DNA from: UBA57 sp963577725
Lineage (GTDB): Archaea > Thermoproteota > Nitrososphaeria > Nitrososphaerales > UBA57
Assembly (NCBI GenBank): GCA_047517285.1
Contig: JAKZTE010000010.1
Span: 11,254 to 75,253, forward strand
Length of the DNA: 64,000 nt
Direction: 5' to 3'
Part shown: piece after piece, positions 32,722 to 42,106 of the stretch
How positions within the stretch are numbered: position 1 is the stretch's first letter
Layout of the letters: each line of letters opens with the position of its first letter
Notes under the pieces: model-generated
The model's input: only the letters and a program-made list of their open reading frames with translations
The model's database searches: none
Told to the model about the DNA's origin: nothing
Made by a program: the position numbers and the translations under genes

Positions 32722-32995
32722 AACTCAAGTTAAAATTGTCGCTGATGTATTAACATCAATTAATGATGGAAATGAAGGAGAATCCGGATTAGGAATTACT
32801 AGAATAATTCAAAAAGCAAATCTTTCCTATGCTCGAGCTACAAAAATTATTACACGTTTAGTTGATTCTGGTTTAATCGAACAAGTTACAATAGACAATA
32901 ATCAAAGATACATCCTAAGCCATAAAGGAATTGAATATCTACGATCCCACTCTGATTTCGCAGATTTCGCAGAAAGCTTTGGAATGAAATTATAA
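32708..32995 (+). CDS. small winged-helix DNA-binding protein (HTH_45-like)
   Basis: 95 residues, nearly all one winged helix: LGITRIIQKANLSYARATKIITRLVDSGLIEQ is the HTH region, followed by the wing (DNNQRYILSHKGIEYL). Such stand-alone proteins are abundant in Thaumarchaeota. It is translationally coupled to the upstream membrane protein and is followed 10 bases later by nfo. Confidence 0.85.
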   Translation: MSVYRTQVKIVADVLTSINDGNEGESGLGITRIIQKANLSYARATKIITRLVDSGLIEQVTIDNNQRYILSHKGIEYLRSHSDFADFAESFGMKL

Positions 32996-33005
32996 AATCT
33001 TATAA

Positions 33006-33845
33006 ATGAAACTTGGCGTTCATGTATCTATTGCAGGTTCTATGGATTTATCAATAGACCGAGCAAGATCTCTTGATCTTAATACTTTTCAAATATTTAC
33101 AAGAAATCCCCGAGGTTGGAAATTTTCCGATCTTAAGGAATCGAACGTAGTAAATTTCAAAAATAAAATATTATCTGAAAATATTTCCACAGTAGTTTGC
33201 CATATGCCTTATTTACCTAATCTCTCTTCACCAAAAGAAGACGTTCACGATATGTCGATAAATGCTCTAAGTTCTGAACTTGAACGTTGCAACACGCTTG
33301 GAATCGAATACGTTGTTACACATGTCGGAAGTCATCTTGGCACGGGTTTAGAAAAAGGTCTTGATCGTGTAGTAAAAGCTTGTAATGCCGCACTTTCTAA
33401 TTCTTCAAATAATACTATGATTGTCTTAGAAAATACTGCCGGTACAAAAAATAACGTTGGATCTAAATTCGACGAATTAAAATATATTTTTGATAATGTT
33501 AATGATAAATCTCGTATTGGATTCTGTTTTGATACGTGCCATGCTTTTGCCGCTGGCTATGACCTATCTACGAGTAAATCTGTTATAGACACTCTTAACA
33601 AATTTGACCAGATAATTGGACTGAAATATCTTAAAGTTGTTCACTTAAACGATTCGAAAGGTGAATTGGGCAACGGATTGGATAGGCATCAGCATATTGG
33701 TAGAGGATTTATCGGCGAAAGTGGTTTCCGGGAACTTTTGAAAAATTCAATAATTAAACAATTACCTTTAATCCTTGAAACTCCAATAGACGAAACTTTC
33801 AACGACGAATATAATATAAATCAAATTTATTCTCTGGCAAATTGA
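33006..33845 (+). CDS. nfo: endonuclease IV (AP endonuclease)
   Basis: Cuts DNA 5' to abasic sites in base excision repair. A TIM barrel of 279 residues with zinc ligands in VTHVGSHLG, ENTAGT, FCFDTCHAFAAGYD, HLNDSKGELG and DRHQHIGRG. Complete by length. Probably last gene of the membrane protein-HTH-nfo transcript. Confidence 0.95.
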   Translation: MKLGVHVSIAGSMDLSIDRARSLDLNTFQIFTRNPRGWKFSDLKESNVVNFKNKILSENISTVVCHMPYLPNLSSPKEDVHDMSINALSSELERCNTLGIEYVVTHVGSHLGTGLEKGLDRVVKACNAALSNSSNNTMIVLENTAGTKNNVGSKFDELKYIFDNVNDKSRIGFCFDTCHAFAAGYDLSTSKSVIDTLNKFDQIIGLKYLKVVHLNDSKGELGNGLDRHQHIGRGFIGESGFRELLKNSIIKQLPLILETPIDETFNDEYNINQIYSLAN

Positions 33846-33860
33846 TTTTTCCTGCCACTA

Positions 33861-33870
33861 TGTATATATT
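33861..33870 (+). promoter_or_regulatory. TATA box of the purine operon
   Basis: TGTATATATT lies about 25 bases upstream of a predicted start near 33893, just before GTG 33901. GGGGT at 33893-33897 could be a weak Shine-Dalgarno sequence if the leader includes it. Confidence 0.5.
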
Positions 33871-33900
33871 AGATTAATCCCACATTTCTATTGGGGTAAA

Positions 33901-34167
33901 GTGACCAAGGTCTCTGAGTTCAAAATTGACTTGTTAATATCACCTAAACCCGAACTTCGTAATCCGGAAGGGGATACAATTTTACAAGATTTATTATTAC
34001 GTAATAATTTTGATTATGTAACTTCAGTTAGTGTGTCTAAAGTAATTCAATTAATTGTTAAAGCCGATAATCTTGGCGATGCTAAAAATAAAGCCGCTAT
34101 TATTTGTGATGAACTGAGACTTTACAATCCTTTGGTTAGTTCTTGTACAATTCGAGGAACTGAATGA
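33901..34167 (+). CDS. purS: phosphoribosylformylglycinamidine synthase subunit PurS
   Basis: A small structural subunit that bridges PurQ and PurL in the fourth step of IMP synthesis. 88 residues from GTG 33901: FKIDLLISPKPELRNPEGDTI and CDELRLYNPLV are family features. First gene of the eight-gene operon. Confidence 0.92.
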   Translation: MTKVSEFKIDLLISPKPELRNPEGDTILQDLLLRNNFDYVTSVSVSKVIQLIVKADNLGDAKNKAAIICDELRLYNPLVSSCTIRGTE

Positions 34168-34168
34168 C

Positions 34169-34882
34169 TTGAACGTGGCTATAATTCAATTTCCTGGAAC
34201 TAACTGCGATATGGATACATATCGTGTTTTTAATGATTATCTTGAAATTGATGTTACTTTATTCTGGCACGAAAATACCGACAATCTTGAAAAATACGAT
34301 GCAATAATCCTTCCTGGTGGTTTTTCTTATGGCGACCGTCTACGCGCAGGAATTATTGCTGCATATAGTCCCGTCATTAAACAACTCAAAAAGATTTCTC
34401 TTAAAGGCAAACCTATCATTGGTATTTGTAATGGATTTCAAATATTGGTGGAATCCGGTTTACTTCCTGGAGCATTATTAACTAACTCTAACCTCAAATT
34501 TATTTGTAAATGGGTGAATCTCAAAGTCGAGCATAATAATCTTTTTACTAATTCACTTCAATCTGGTTCAGTGATACATATGCCTATTGCACATAATGAA
34601 GGTCGATATTATGTTAGTGATGATAAACTTCAAGAACTTGAAAGAAATAATCAAATAATCCTTAGATATTCTGATTCTGACGGTAATACTTCCATGGACA
34701 ATAATCCTAATGGTTCAATCTCAAATATTGCAGCCGTATCAAATGCAAACGGTAATGTTCTAGGTATGATGCCTCATCCCGAACGCGCATCTGATCCTTT
34801 ACTTAGCCCTTATTCTACCAACAACGGTATTGAAATCTTTCGTTCGATGATATTGTCTCTTGAGGTTATGCTAAAAGAATGA
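34169..34882 (+). CDS. purQ: phosphoribosylformylglycinamidine synthase, glutaminase PurQ
   Basis: Class I glutamine amidotransferase giving ammonia to PurL. Nucleophile Cys in GICNGFQILVESGLLPG; catalytic His/Glu in HPERASDP near the end. 237 residues from TTG 34169, which sits just after the purS stop. ATGA overlap with purL. Confidence 0.95.
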   Translation: MNVAIIQFPGTNCDMDTYRVFNDYLEIDVTLFWHENTDNLEKYDAIILPGGFSYGDRLRAGIIAAYSPVIKQLKKISLKGKPIIGICNGFQILVESGLLPGALLTNSNLKFICKWVNLKVEHNNLFTNSLQSGSVIHMPIAHNEGRYYVSDDKLQELERNNQIILRYSDSDGNTSMDNNPNGSISNIAAVSNANGNVLGMMPHPERASDPLLSPYSTNNGIEIFRSMILSLEVMLKE

Positions 34883-37089
34883 GCACTATTGAATCAATAG
34901 ATCATTCTCTTACTGATAATGAACTAGAATACATAGAAAAATCTCTTAATCGCAAACCCAACAATGTCGAACTATCAATGATTGATGCACAATGGTCTGA
35001 ACATTGTAGCTACAAATCATCTAAATCACTTCTTAAACTTCTTCCTACTAAAGGCAAGAGAGTCTTATTTGGTCCGGGTTATGAAGCAGGAGTATTGGAT
35101 GTAGATAATGGGCAAGTACTTACAATGCATATCGAAAGTCATAATCATCCTTCTGCAATAGACCCATATGGCGGAGCTGCTACCGGAGTGGGAGGTGTTT
35201 TACGTGATATTCTATCAATTGGAACACGACCTATTGCAGTTCTTGACTCGCTACGATTTGGTAATTTGAGTAATCCAAATAATCGTTGGTTGCTCCAGAA
35301 TGTCGTTCGTGGAATTGCTGATTACGGAAACTGCGTTGGAATCCCTACTATCGGAGGCGAACTTTCTTTTGATAGCTGTTTTGATACAAATTGCCTAGTG
35401 GATGTTGTATCCATTGGCGTAGGCAAGAAGAAACAATTGATCTTTTCTGAAGCAAAGAACGTTGGTGATATTCTTGTATTATTGGGAAATAGTACTGGCA
35501 GAGATGGAATTCACGGCTCCTCATTTGCATCAAAAGATTTAGAAGACATACCTACCGACAGATCCGCAGTACAAATTCCTGATCCATTCATTAAAAAACT
35601 CATCATAGAAGGTACGATGGATGCCATAGACGCCGGCCTTGTTTCTGGACTCAAAGACCTGGGCGGAGGAGGCTTGGCCTGTTGTTTGTCAGAAGTTAGT
35701 GATATGGGTAAGACTGGGGTTGAAGTGGATCTTGGAAAAATTCATTTACGTGAATCTGGAATGGAGCCATATGAAATTCTTATTTCTGAATCACAGGAAA
35801 GAATGCTGTTCATAATAAATCCTGATAATCTTGATACTATCTCAAAGTGTTTTGATAAATACAATTTACAGTATTCTATTATTGGAAAAGTTACTGGCAC
35901 AAAACATGTAGTTATTATTAATAATGGCGATATGATAGTAGATCTACCTACTGAACTAATTGCTAATGCTCCATTAATTAACTGGCCGAAGACTAAACCG
36001 AAGCATCTCGATAGTAAATCTGTTTCTAAACCTGAACTACCTGTCGACATAAATGAAACATTGCTGAAAGTTCTATCTTCTCCAAATCTTGCCGACAAAT
36101 CATGGGTTTTTCAGCAATACGACCATGAAGTTGGAACTAATACAATAGTTAAACCTGGTGAATCTGGTGCATCTGTAATCCGAATCGCACCTGAAAAATT
36201 TATTGCTATTTCTGTTGACGGTAATCCCTCCCATTGTTATCTTGATCCTTATAATGGTGCGGCAGGAGTTGTTGCAGAAGCAATGAGGAATGTAATATCT
36301 GTTGGCGCTGAACCTATCGCTATGTTGGATCATTTACAATTTGGAAACCCTAGTAATTCTGATGTATTTTGGACATTTAATGAAACGATTAAATCTATTT
36401 CAGATTTCTGTTCTTATATTGGAATACCTTGCGTTGGTGGAAAAGTTAGCTTCTATAACGAAGACGCAAAGACCCACAAGGCTATTAAACCAAGCCCTGT
36501 AATCTCTGTTGCTGGATTGATAAAAGGCGAACATAACCTTAGGACTAGGAAACTTCATTCTTCTCGACCTCTTATTGTTATGGTTGGCGAAACATTTGAC
36601 GAGCTAGGAGGATCCGAGTATTATTCATCTACTGGACATGGTCAAGATGGCATTGTTCCACAATTGAACTTCGAACTTGAAAAACGTGCTCAAAAACTTG
36701 TTCGTGACTGTATTAAAGTTGGATTATTTGGCGCAGTTAACGATTGTTCAAAAGGCGGTTTAATTCATTCTCTTTTACAAATGTGCACTATTAGCGACAT
36801 GGGAGCTTCAATAGATCTTTCTAATATACCTTCTAATTGTAAACGTTGGGATGAGTTGCTGTTCTCTGAGTCTCATTCACGATTTATTACAACCATTAAA
36901 AAAGAGAATTTCACCAACTTGCTTAATATATCTAGAAATCACGACATTCCTGTTTCAATAATAGGTTCAATTGGCGGTCATAATCTACAAATTTACAATA
37001 AGGACGACAATCTATTCTCTTATGATCTTGATTATATCCGATCTTATGCATATGATAGTTTATCTAAATTTATGGGCGGTCAGCTATGA
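34879..37089 (+). CDS. purL: phosphoribosylformylglycinamidine synthase, large subunit PurL
   Basis: ATP-dependent amidation of FGAR. 736 residues, the small PurL type that needs PurS and PurQ. Motifs: WSEHCSYKSSK, ESHNHPSAIDPYGGAATGVGG, GLKDLGGGGLACCLSE and, in the duplicated half, LDPYNGAAGVVAEAMRNV. It has ATGA overlaps with purQ and purF, so translation is likely coupled along the operon. Confidence 0.96.
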   Translation: MSTIESIDHSLTDNELEYIEKSLNRKPNNVELSMIDAQWSEHCSYKSSKSLLKLLPTKGKRVLFGPGYEAGVLDVDNGQVLTMHIESHNHPSAIDPYGGAATGVGGVLRDILSIGTRPIAVLDSLRFGNLSNPNNRWLLQNVVRGIADYGNCVGIPTIGGELSFDSCFDTNCLVDVVSIGVGKKKQLIFSEAKNVGDILVLLGNSTGRDGIHGSSFASKDLEDIPTDRSAVQIPDPFIKKLIIEGTMDAIDAGLVSGLKDLGGGGLACCLSEVSDMGKTGVEVDLGKIHLRESGMEPYEILISESQERMLFIINPDNLDTISKCFDKYNLQYSIIGKVTGTKHVVIINNGDMIVDLPTELIANAPLINWPKTKPKHLDSKSVSKPELPVDINETLLKVLSSPNLADKSWVFQQYDHEVGTNTIVKPGESGASVIRIAPEKFIAISVDGNPSHCYLDPYNGAAGVVAEAMRNVISVGAEPIAMLDHLQFGNPSNSDVFWTFNETIKSISDFCSYIGIPCVGGKVSFYNEDAKTHKAIKPSPVISVAGLIKGEHNLRTRKLHSSRPLIVMVGETFDELGGSEYYSSTGHGQDGIVPQLNFELEKRAQKLVRDCIKVGLFGAVNDCSKGGLIHSLLQMCTISDMGASIDLSNIPSNCKRWDELLFSESHSRFITTIKKENFTNLLNISRNHDIPVSIIGSIGGHNLQIYNKDDNLFSYDLDYIRSYAYDSLSKFMGGQL

Positions 37090-38504
37090 AAGAAAAATGT
37101 GGTTTATTTGCAGCATTCTCCAATTCCAAAACTGATGTTATACCTCTTGTAACAATCGGTTTGCGAGGTCTGCAACATAGAGGTCAAGAAGCTTGGGGCA
37201 TCGCCACTTCAACAATGAGTCCTTTCAAACAAAATGGACTCGTCACTGATAATCTGGAACAATCTGCTCAAGTTCTTCAACAAATGAAAAGTAGTGTTGC
37301 AATTGGTCATGTGAGATATTCTACCGCCGGCGGCACATCTCTTTCCAATGCCCAGCCTTTCTCTATAAATAAAAAATTCTGTATAGCACATAACGGAACT
37401 GTTTGCGATCTTACTTCTGTAAATACTAAGATTACTGGCCAAAAACCTAGAAGAATCAATGATACATCTATAGTTGGTAAAAGATTATTGGCTATTCTGA
37501 AGACAAATAACTTCGATTGGTTTAAATCAATAGAATTATTATGCGACGAACTAGTTGGGGCCTATTGTTTTGTAATCTTAACTCCTAATAATGAAATATA
37601 CGCATTTAGAGATACTCGTGGTTTTCGACCTTTATGTATTGGGTGGCATAAAAAATCAAAAACATATTTAATATCTTCTGAAAGCTGTGGATTCTCAATG
37701 ATTGGCGCTGAATTGAAACGTGATGTTCAGCCTGGAGAAATAGTTAAAATCTCAAATAAAGGCTTAGAGTCGTATTCATTTTCACGAGGAGAAAGAACTG
37801 CCCATTGCTCTTTTGAATATATTTATTTTGCACATCCTAGTTCTGTCATTGATAACATAAGTGTTTATGAAAGTCGACGTAGATTGGGTAAAATGCTGGC
37901 TGAACTGTATGATGACGTAAAAGGCGATGTTGTTGTTCCTGTTCCTGATTCTGCACGACCTGCTGCTCTTGGCTTCTCTGAAAAATCAGGAATTCCTATG
38001 GTGGAAGGATTAATGAAAGACAGATATGCAAAACGCGGAAGCCAAAGAAGCTTTATTCAACCAAAATATAAAGAACGCCTAAAAATAAATCGTTGGATTA
38101 TGCCTGTTAAGAGTGCAGTCAATGGAAAAGATGTTATTGTTATCGACGATAGTATAGTTCGTGGAATAAGTTCTAAAGCTATTGTTAAAACACTTCGTAC
38201 TTCTGGCGCAAAAAGTGTTAAAATTCTTGTTACTTATCCTCCAATTCGTCATCCTTGCCGTGCTGGCATTGACTTTCCGACACACGAAGAATTGATTGCA
38301 TATAATACGTCTGGTAAAAATTCTGATATAGATACTGTAAATAAAAATGTAAGTAAATCTGTTAACGCAGATTTTGTTGGTTATAATACTGTGGAAAATC
38401 TTGCTCTTGGCATCGGAAAAAAAACCTCTGAATTGTGTATGGCTTGTCATGATGGAGAATACGGCGTTCTTAATCGTAATCTTAGTAATGACAATGCGGA
38501 GTGA
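37086..38504 (+). CDS. purF: amidophosphoribosyltransferase
   Basis: First committed step of purine synthesis (PRPP + glutamine). The N-terminal nucleophile is Cys5 (MKEKCGLFAAF), so a very short leader is removed. PRPP site: VIVIDDSIVRGISSK. HRGQEAWGIA and the C-terminal CMACHDGEYG are also present. 472 residues. Cys spacing at the C-terminus resembles family members that carry a 4Fe-4S cluster. Confidence 0.95.
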   Translation: MKEKCGLFAAFSNSKTDVIPLVTIGLRGLQHRGQEAWGIATSTMSPFKQNGLVTDNLEQSAQVLQQMKSSVAIGHVRYSTAGGTSLSNAQPFSINKKFCIAHNGTVCDLTSVNTKITGQKPRRINDTSIVGKRLLAILKTNNFDWFKSIELLCDELVGAYCFVILTPNNEIYAFRDTRGFRPLCIGWHKKSKTYLISSESCGFSMIGAELKRDVQPGEIVKISNKGLESYSFSRGERTAHCSFEYIYFAHPSSVIDNISVYESRRRLGKMLAELYDDVKGDVVVPVPDSARPAALGFSEKSGIPMVEGLMKDRYAKRGSQRSFIQPKYKERLKINRWIMPVKSAVNGKDVIVIDDSIVRGISSKAIVKTLRTSGAKSVKILVTYPPIRHPCRAGIDFPTHEELIAYNTSGKNSDIDTVNKNVSKSVNADFVGYNTVENLALGIGKKTSELCMACHDGEYGVLNRNLSNDNAE

Positions 38505-38516
38505 TTTATTCTGAAT

Positions 38517-39761
38517 GTGTTAGTCATAGGAGGGGGTGGAAGAGAACATGCTATTTGTGTTTCAATTTCAACTTCAAATCTTCTTGATACACTTTATTGT
38601 GTACCTGGCAATCCTGGTATTGAAGACGTTGCAATCTGTATTAAAGGGGACATAATGAATAATGATTTTATACTTGATGTCTGTAAAGAAAACTCAATTG
38701 ACTTTGTAATTGTTGGACCTGAAGCTCCTCTTACAAATGGAGTTGTTGACATACTCAATAGTGAGGATATCTATGTTTTCGGCCCTGATTCAAAAGCTGC
38801 TGAACTAGAAGGTTCAAAAATTTTTATGAAAGATCTTTGTAAAAAATATGAAATTCCTAGTGCTGCTTACGAGACTTTTTTTGATGCAGATTCTGCAATT
38901 TCCTATATTGAATCTCAAAATATGCCTATAGTCATCAAAGCCAATGGCTTAGCTGCTGGCAAGGGAGTTATTATAGCTCATGAAAAATACAAGGCTATAC
39001 AAGCTGTCAATGATATGTTAATTAACAACAAATTTGGTTCGGCAGGAGATTCTATAGTTATTGAAGAATTTTTAGAAGGACGTGAAACTAGTTTCTTTAT
39101 CATTTCAGACGGAAATACGGTGCTTCCTTTGGGATTTGCTCAAGATTATAAACCAATTTTTGAAGGAAATAAAGGACCCAATACTGGAGGCATGGGATCT
39201 TATAGCCCTGTTGAATACGTCGATTCTACTTTAGGAAAAGAAATTTTATCTCTTGCTCAAAAGACAATTGACTCGATGAATAAAGAAGGTCGTACATATC
39301 GTGGCGTTCTATATGTTGGATTGATGCTTACTGAAAACGGACCAAAGATATTAGAGTACAACGTACGTTTTGGAGACCCTGAATGCCAAGTACTCCTTCC
39401 ACGTATCAAAAATGACTTGTTAGAAATCTTATTTCTCTCAAGTAAAGGCGAACTGGATGTAGTTACTGATTATGAACTATACGATGATTCAACTATTTGC
39501 GTTGTTATATCTTCTCCCGGCTATCCTGAAAAACCAATAACTGGATCTGAGATAGTTATTGAAAATAATTATAATATATTACATGCCGGAACTGAAAAGA
39601 AGAGTAATAAATTATACTCAAAAGGAGGCCGTGTTTTAAATCTACTTGGCAAAGGTTCTACCCTTTCACTTGCTAGGGACGAAGCATATAAATTAATAAA
39701 TGGCATAACATGGAAAGATATGTATTATAGAAGGGATATAGGTTTAATTGAAAATGAGTAA
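38517..39761 (+). CDS. purD: phosphoribosylamine-glycine ligase
   Basis: ATP-grasp ligase of the second step. N-terminal LVIGGGGREHA, ATP site VIKANGLAAGKGV, and GVLYVGLMLTENGPKILEYNVRFGDPE. 414 residues from GTG 38517. The family usually starts two residues earlier (M-N/K-V-LVIG), and the codon there is CTG at 38511, so the true start may be non-canonical. It overlaps purE by 8 bases. Confidence 0.94.
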   Translation: MLVIGGGGREHAICVSISTSNLLDTLYCVPGNPGIEDVAICIKGDIMNNDFILDVCKENSIDFVIVGPEAPLTNGVVDILNSEDIYVFGPDSKAAELEGSKIFMKDLCKKYEIPSAAYETFFDADSAISYIESQNMPIVIKANGLAAGKGVIIAHEKYKAIQAVNDMLINNKFGSAGDSIVIEEFLEGRETSFFIISDGNTVLPLGFAQDYKPIFEGNKGPNTGGMGSYSPVEYVDSTLGKEILSLAQKTIDSMNKEGRTYRGVLYVGLMLTENGPKILEYNVRFGDPECQVLLPRIKNDLLEILFLSSKGELDVVTDYELYDDSTICVVISSPGYPEKPITGSEIVIENNYNILHAGTEKKSNKLYSKGGRVLNLLGKGSTLSLARDEAYKLINGITWKDMYYRRDIGLIENE

Positions 39762-40197
39762 CAAAGTAGCTGTAATTTCCGGTAGTAAATCTGATTCAAA
39801 TATTACTGATTCAATTGGCAAAATCTTTAATGACTTTGGAGTTGATCATGAGATTCGTGTAATTTCTGCACATCGCAATCATGATGAATTACAAGAATAC
39901 GTGTCGAATTCAGACGCTGATATATTTATTGGCGTTGCAGGTCTTTCTGCTCATCTTCCTGGAGTTTTATCTGCTCTTACTACTAAACCTGTTATTGGCG
40001 TTCCCGTTGAAGCTAAATTAGGCGGAATTGATTCATTACTTTCTATCGTACAAATGCCACCTGGAATTCCAGTAGCTACTGTTGGAATTGATAATGGAAA
40101 AAATGCAGCTTTATTGGCTATAGCTATATTGTGCTTAAACGACAATAATCTTCATGACAAACTATTAGAATATAGAAAAAGCTGGAAAACAAAATGA
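39754..40197 (+). CDS. purE: 5-(carboxyamino)imidazole ribonucleotide mutase PurE
   Basis: Carboxylation-related step of purine synthesis. Motifs: VISGSKSDSN, SAHRNHDELQ, GLSAHLPGVLSA. 147 residues from ATG 39754. No purK is in the operon; PurE may be the class II enzyme using CO2 directly, or purK lies elsewhere. ATGA overlap with purC. Confidence 0.92.
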   Translation: MSNKVAVISGSKSDSNITDSIGKIFNDFGVDHEIRVISAHRNHDELQEYVSNSDADIFIGVAGLSAHLPGVLSALTTKPVIGVPVEAKLGGIDSLLSIVQMPPGIPVATVGIDNGKNAALLAIAILCLNDNNLHDKLLEYRKSWKTK

Positions 40198-41039
40198 GCC
40201 ATGTAAATTCTGACTATTCTCTGATTAAACAGGGTAAGGTAAAATCTGCTTATCAATCTTCAACTAATCCTGATAATATTTTGTTTGACTTTTCAGACCG
40301 TATCTCTGCATTTGACGTAATTCTTCCCACTGCTATTCCTGAAAAAGGCGAGATCTTATGTAAATTTGCAAAATTCTTTTTTGATAATCTACATGTAGAT
40401 CATCACCTAATCGATATTGTTGATTCTACCCAAATGATAGTTAAAAAACTCGATATGATTCCTATTGAATGCATTGTTCGTGGTTATCTCTATGGCGGTC
40501 TATTTGAACGAGTTAACAATGGTGAAATCAAAGTAGACTGCGATAATGTTTTAGCTACCCAATTATCAGAACCTATTTTCGATCCTACTACTAAATCTGA
40601 TATTAAAGATGAACCTATAACTGAATCTGAAATTCTTTCTCAGAATATTGTTTCAGAAGATGAATTGAATTACTTAAAAAATACTTCTATTGATATTTAC
40701 AAAAAAATTCTTGACATGGCATCTAAATCCGGTTTTCTTATTGCTGATCTGAAACTCGAATTCGGCAAAGATAGATCTGGTAATATTCTTCTTGCTGATT
40801 CAATTGGCCCTGATGAATTTCGATTATGGTCTCTTGACAAATATGAAATTGGAAAAACTCAGGAAAGTTTTGATAAACAAATTCTTCGTGATTGGCTTAT
40901 TGATTCTGGTTATAAAAAACAACTTGACGACGCAAGGAATAATAAAGTAGAATTACCTAATCCACCTGTACTTCCGCAAGACCTTGTAGACTTGATTCAA
41001 GAACGCTATATAATAGCTTATGAGAACTTCTCAAAATAG
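40194..41039 (+). CDS. purC: SAICAR synthase
   Basis: Adds aspartate to CAIR. Motifs: KQGKVKSAYQS, FSDRISAFDVILP, IECIVRGYLYG, ADSIGPDEFRLW. 281 residues, slightly longer than the 240-residue bacterial form. Seventh gene of the operon. Confidence 0.95.
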   Translation: MSHVNSDYSLIKQGKVKSAYQSSTNPDNILFDFSDRISAFDVILPTAIPEKGEILCKFAKFFFDNLHVDHHLIDIVDSTQMIVKKLDMIPIECIVRGYLYGGLFERVNNGEIKVDCDNVLATQLSEPIFDPTTKSDIKDEPITESEILSQNIVSEDELNYLKNTSIDIYKKILDMASKSGFLIADLKLEFGKDRSGNILLADSIGPDEFRLWSLDKYEIGKTQESFDKQILRDWLIDSGYKKQLDDARNNKVELPNPPVLPQDLVDLIQERYIIAYENFSK

Positions 41040-41045
41040 TTGAAA

Positions 41046-42092
41046 ATGAATAAATCATGGTCATATAAAAAAGCAGGAGTTGATATACGTAGTATCAAGT
41101 CTAGCCATTCTGTTATATCTAAATTACTCAATCCAACCCTTTCACTTCGAGATGGAAGAATTGGCGAAGTAGTCAACGGCTCGGGTCACTATGCAGGCGT
41201 TGTAAAACTACGTAATAATGAATATCTTGCATTACATACTGATGGCGTTGGAACTAAAGTTCTCATCGCTCAACAATATTCAAAATTTGATACTGTTGGA
41301 ATCGACTGTATTGCAATGAATGTAAATGATCTCATCTGTGTTGGAGCTGAGCCAATATCTCTCGTTGATTATATTGCACTGAAAAAAAACAATCCTTTAC
41401 TATTGAAAGAAATAACCAAAGGATTAGCTAAAGGTTCCAAGCTATCTGCAACTCCTATTATTGGAGGCGAGACTGCAATAATGCCTGATGTAATTGAAGG
41501 ATATGGAAATAAAGCATTTGATCTTGCCGCATCAGCTATTGGTATAATAAATAAAAAAACTAACATGCTTAATCGAAAAATTAAATCCGGTGATATAATT
41601 ATTGGTCTTAGAAGCTCTGGCATTCATTCAAATGGCGCCACACTTGCACGAAAAGTCCTATTGAATAAATATTCTCTTCGTAAAAAAATATACAAATCAA
41701 AACGCTTGGGCGACATTTTGCTTGAACCAACAATAATCTATTCACAAGCTATTATGACAATTCTTAATAACGTTAAATCAATTCATGGACTCGCTCACAT
41801 AACCGGTGGAGCATTCACTAAATTACCTCGTATAGGTTCAAGTTCTATAGGATTCTCTATCGACCTGCCCGAACCTCCATTGATTTTTGATTTGATTCAA
41901 AGAACTGGTAATATCTCAAACAAAGAAATGCATAGAACGTTCAATATGGGCTATGGATTTGTTATTGTCTGCCCAAAATCTCAACACAATAATGTCGTTT
42001 CTATCCTGGACGAATATAAGATAAAGAACGACGTTATCGGAGAAATATTCTCTGGTTCGGGCGTGAAAGTTAACGGTAAATCCGTGCTATAG
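41046..42092 (+). CDS. purM: phosphoribosylformylglycinamidine cyclo-ligase
   Basis: Makes aminoimidazole ribonucleotide (fifth step). Motifs: YKKAGVDI, HTDGVGTKVLIAQ, DCIAMNVNDLICVGAEP, GGETAIMPDV, and GLAHITGGAFTKLPR. 348 residues from ATG 41046; an in-frame TTG at 41040 adds two. Last gene of the purine operon, convergent with the cysteine synthase-like gene. Confidence 0.95.
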   Translation: MNKSWSYKKAGVDIRSIKSSHSVISKLLNPTLSLRDGRIGEVVNGSGHYAGVVKLRNNEYLALHTDGVGTKVLIAQQYSKFDTVGIDCIAMNVNDLICVGAEPISLVDYIALKKNNPLLLKEITKGLAKGSKLSATPIIGGETAIMPDVIEGYGNKAFDLAASAIGIINKKTNMLNRKIKSGDIIIGLRSSGIHSNGATLARKVLLNKYSLRKKIYKSKRLGDILLEPTIIYSQAIMTILNNVKSIHGLAHITGGAFTKLPRIGSSSIGFSIDLPEPPLIFDLIQRTGNISNKEMHRTFNMGYGFVIVCPKSQHNNVVSILDEYKIKNDVIGEIFSGSGVKVNGKSVL

Positions 42093-42106
42093 TTGAATAA
42101 TCTGAT

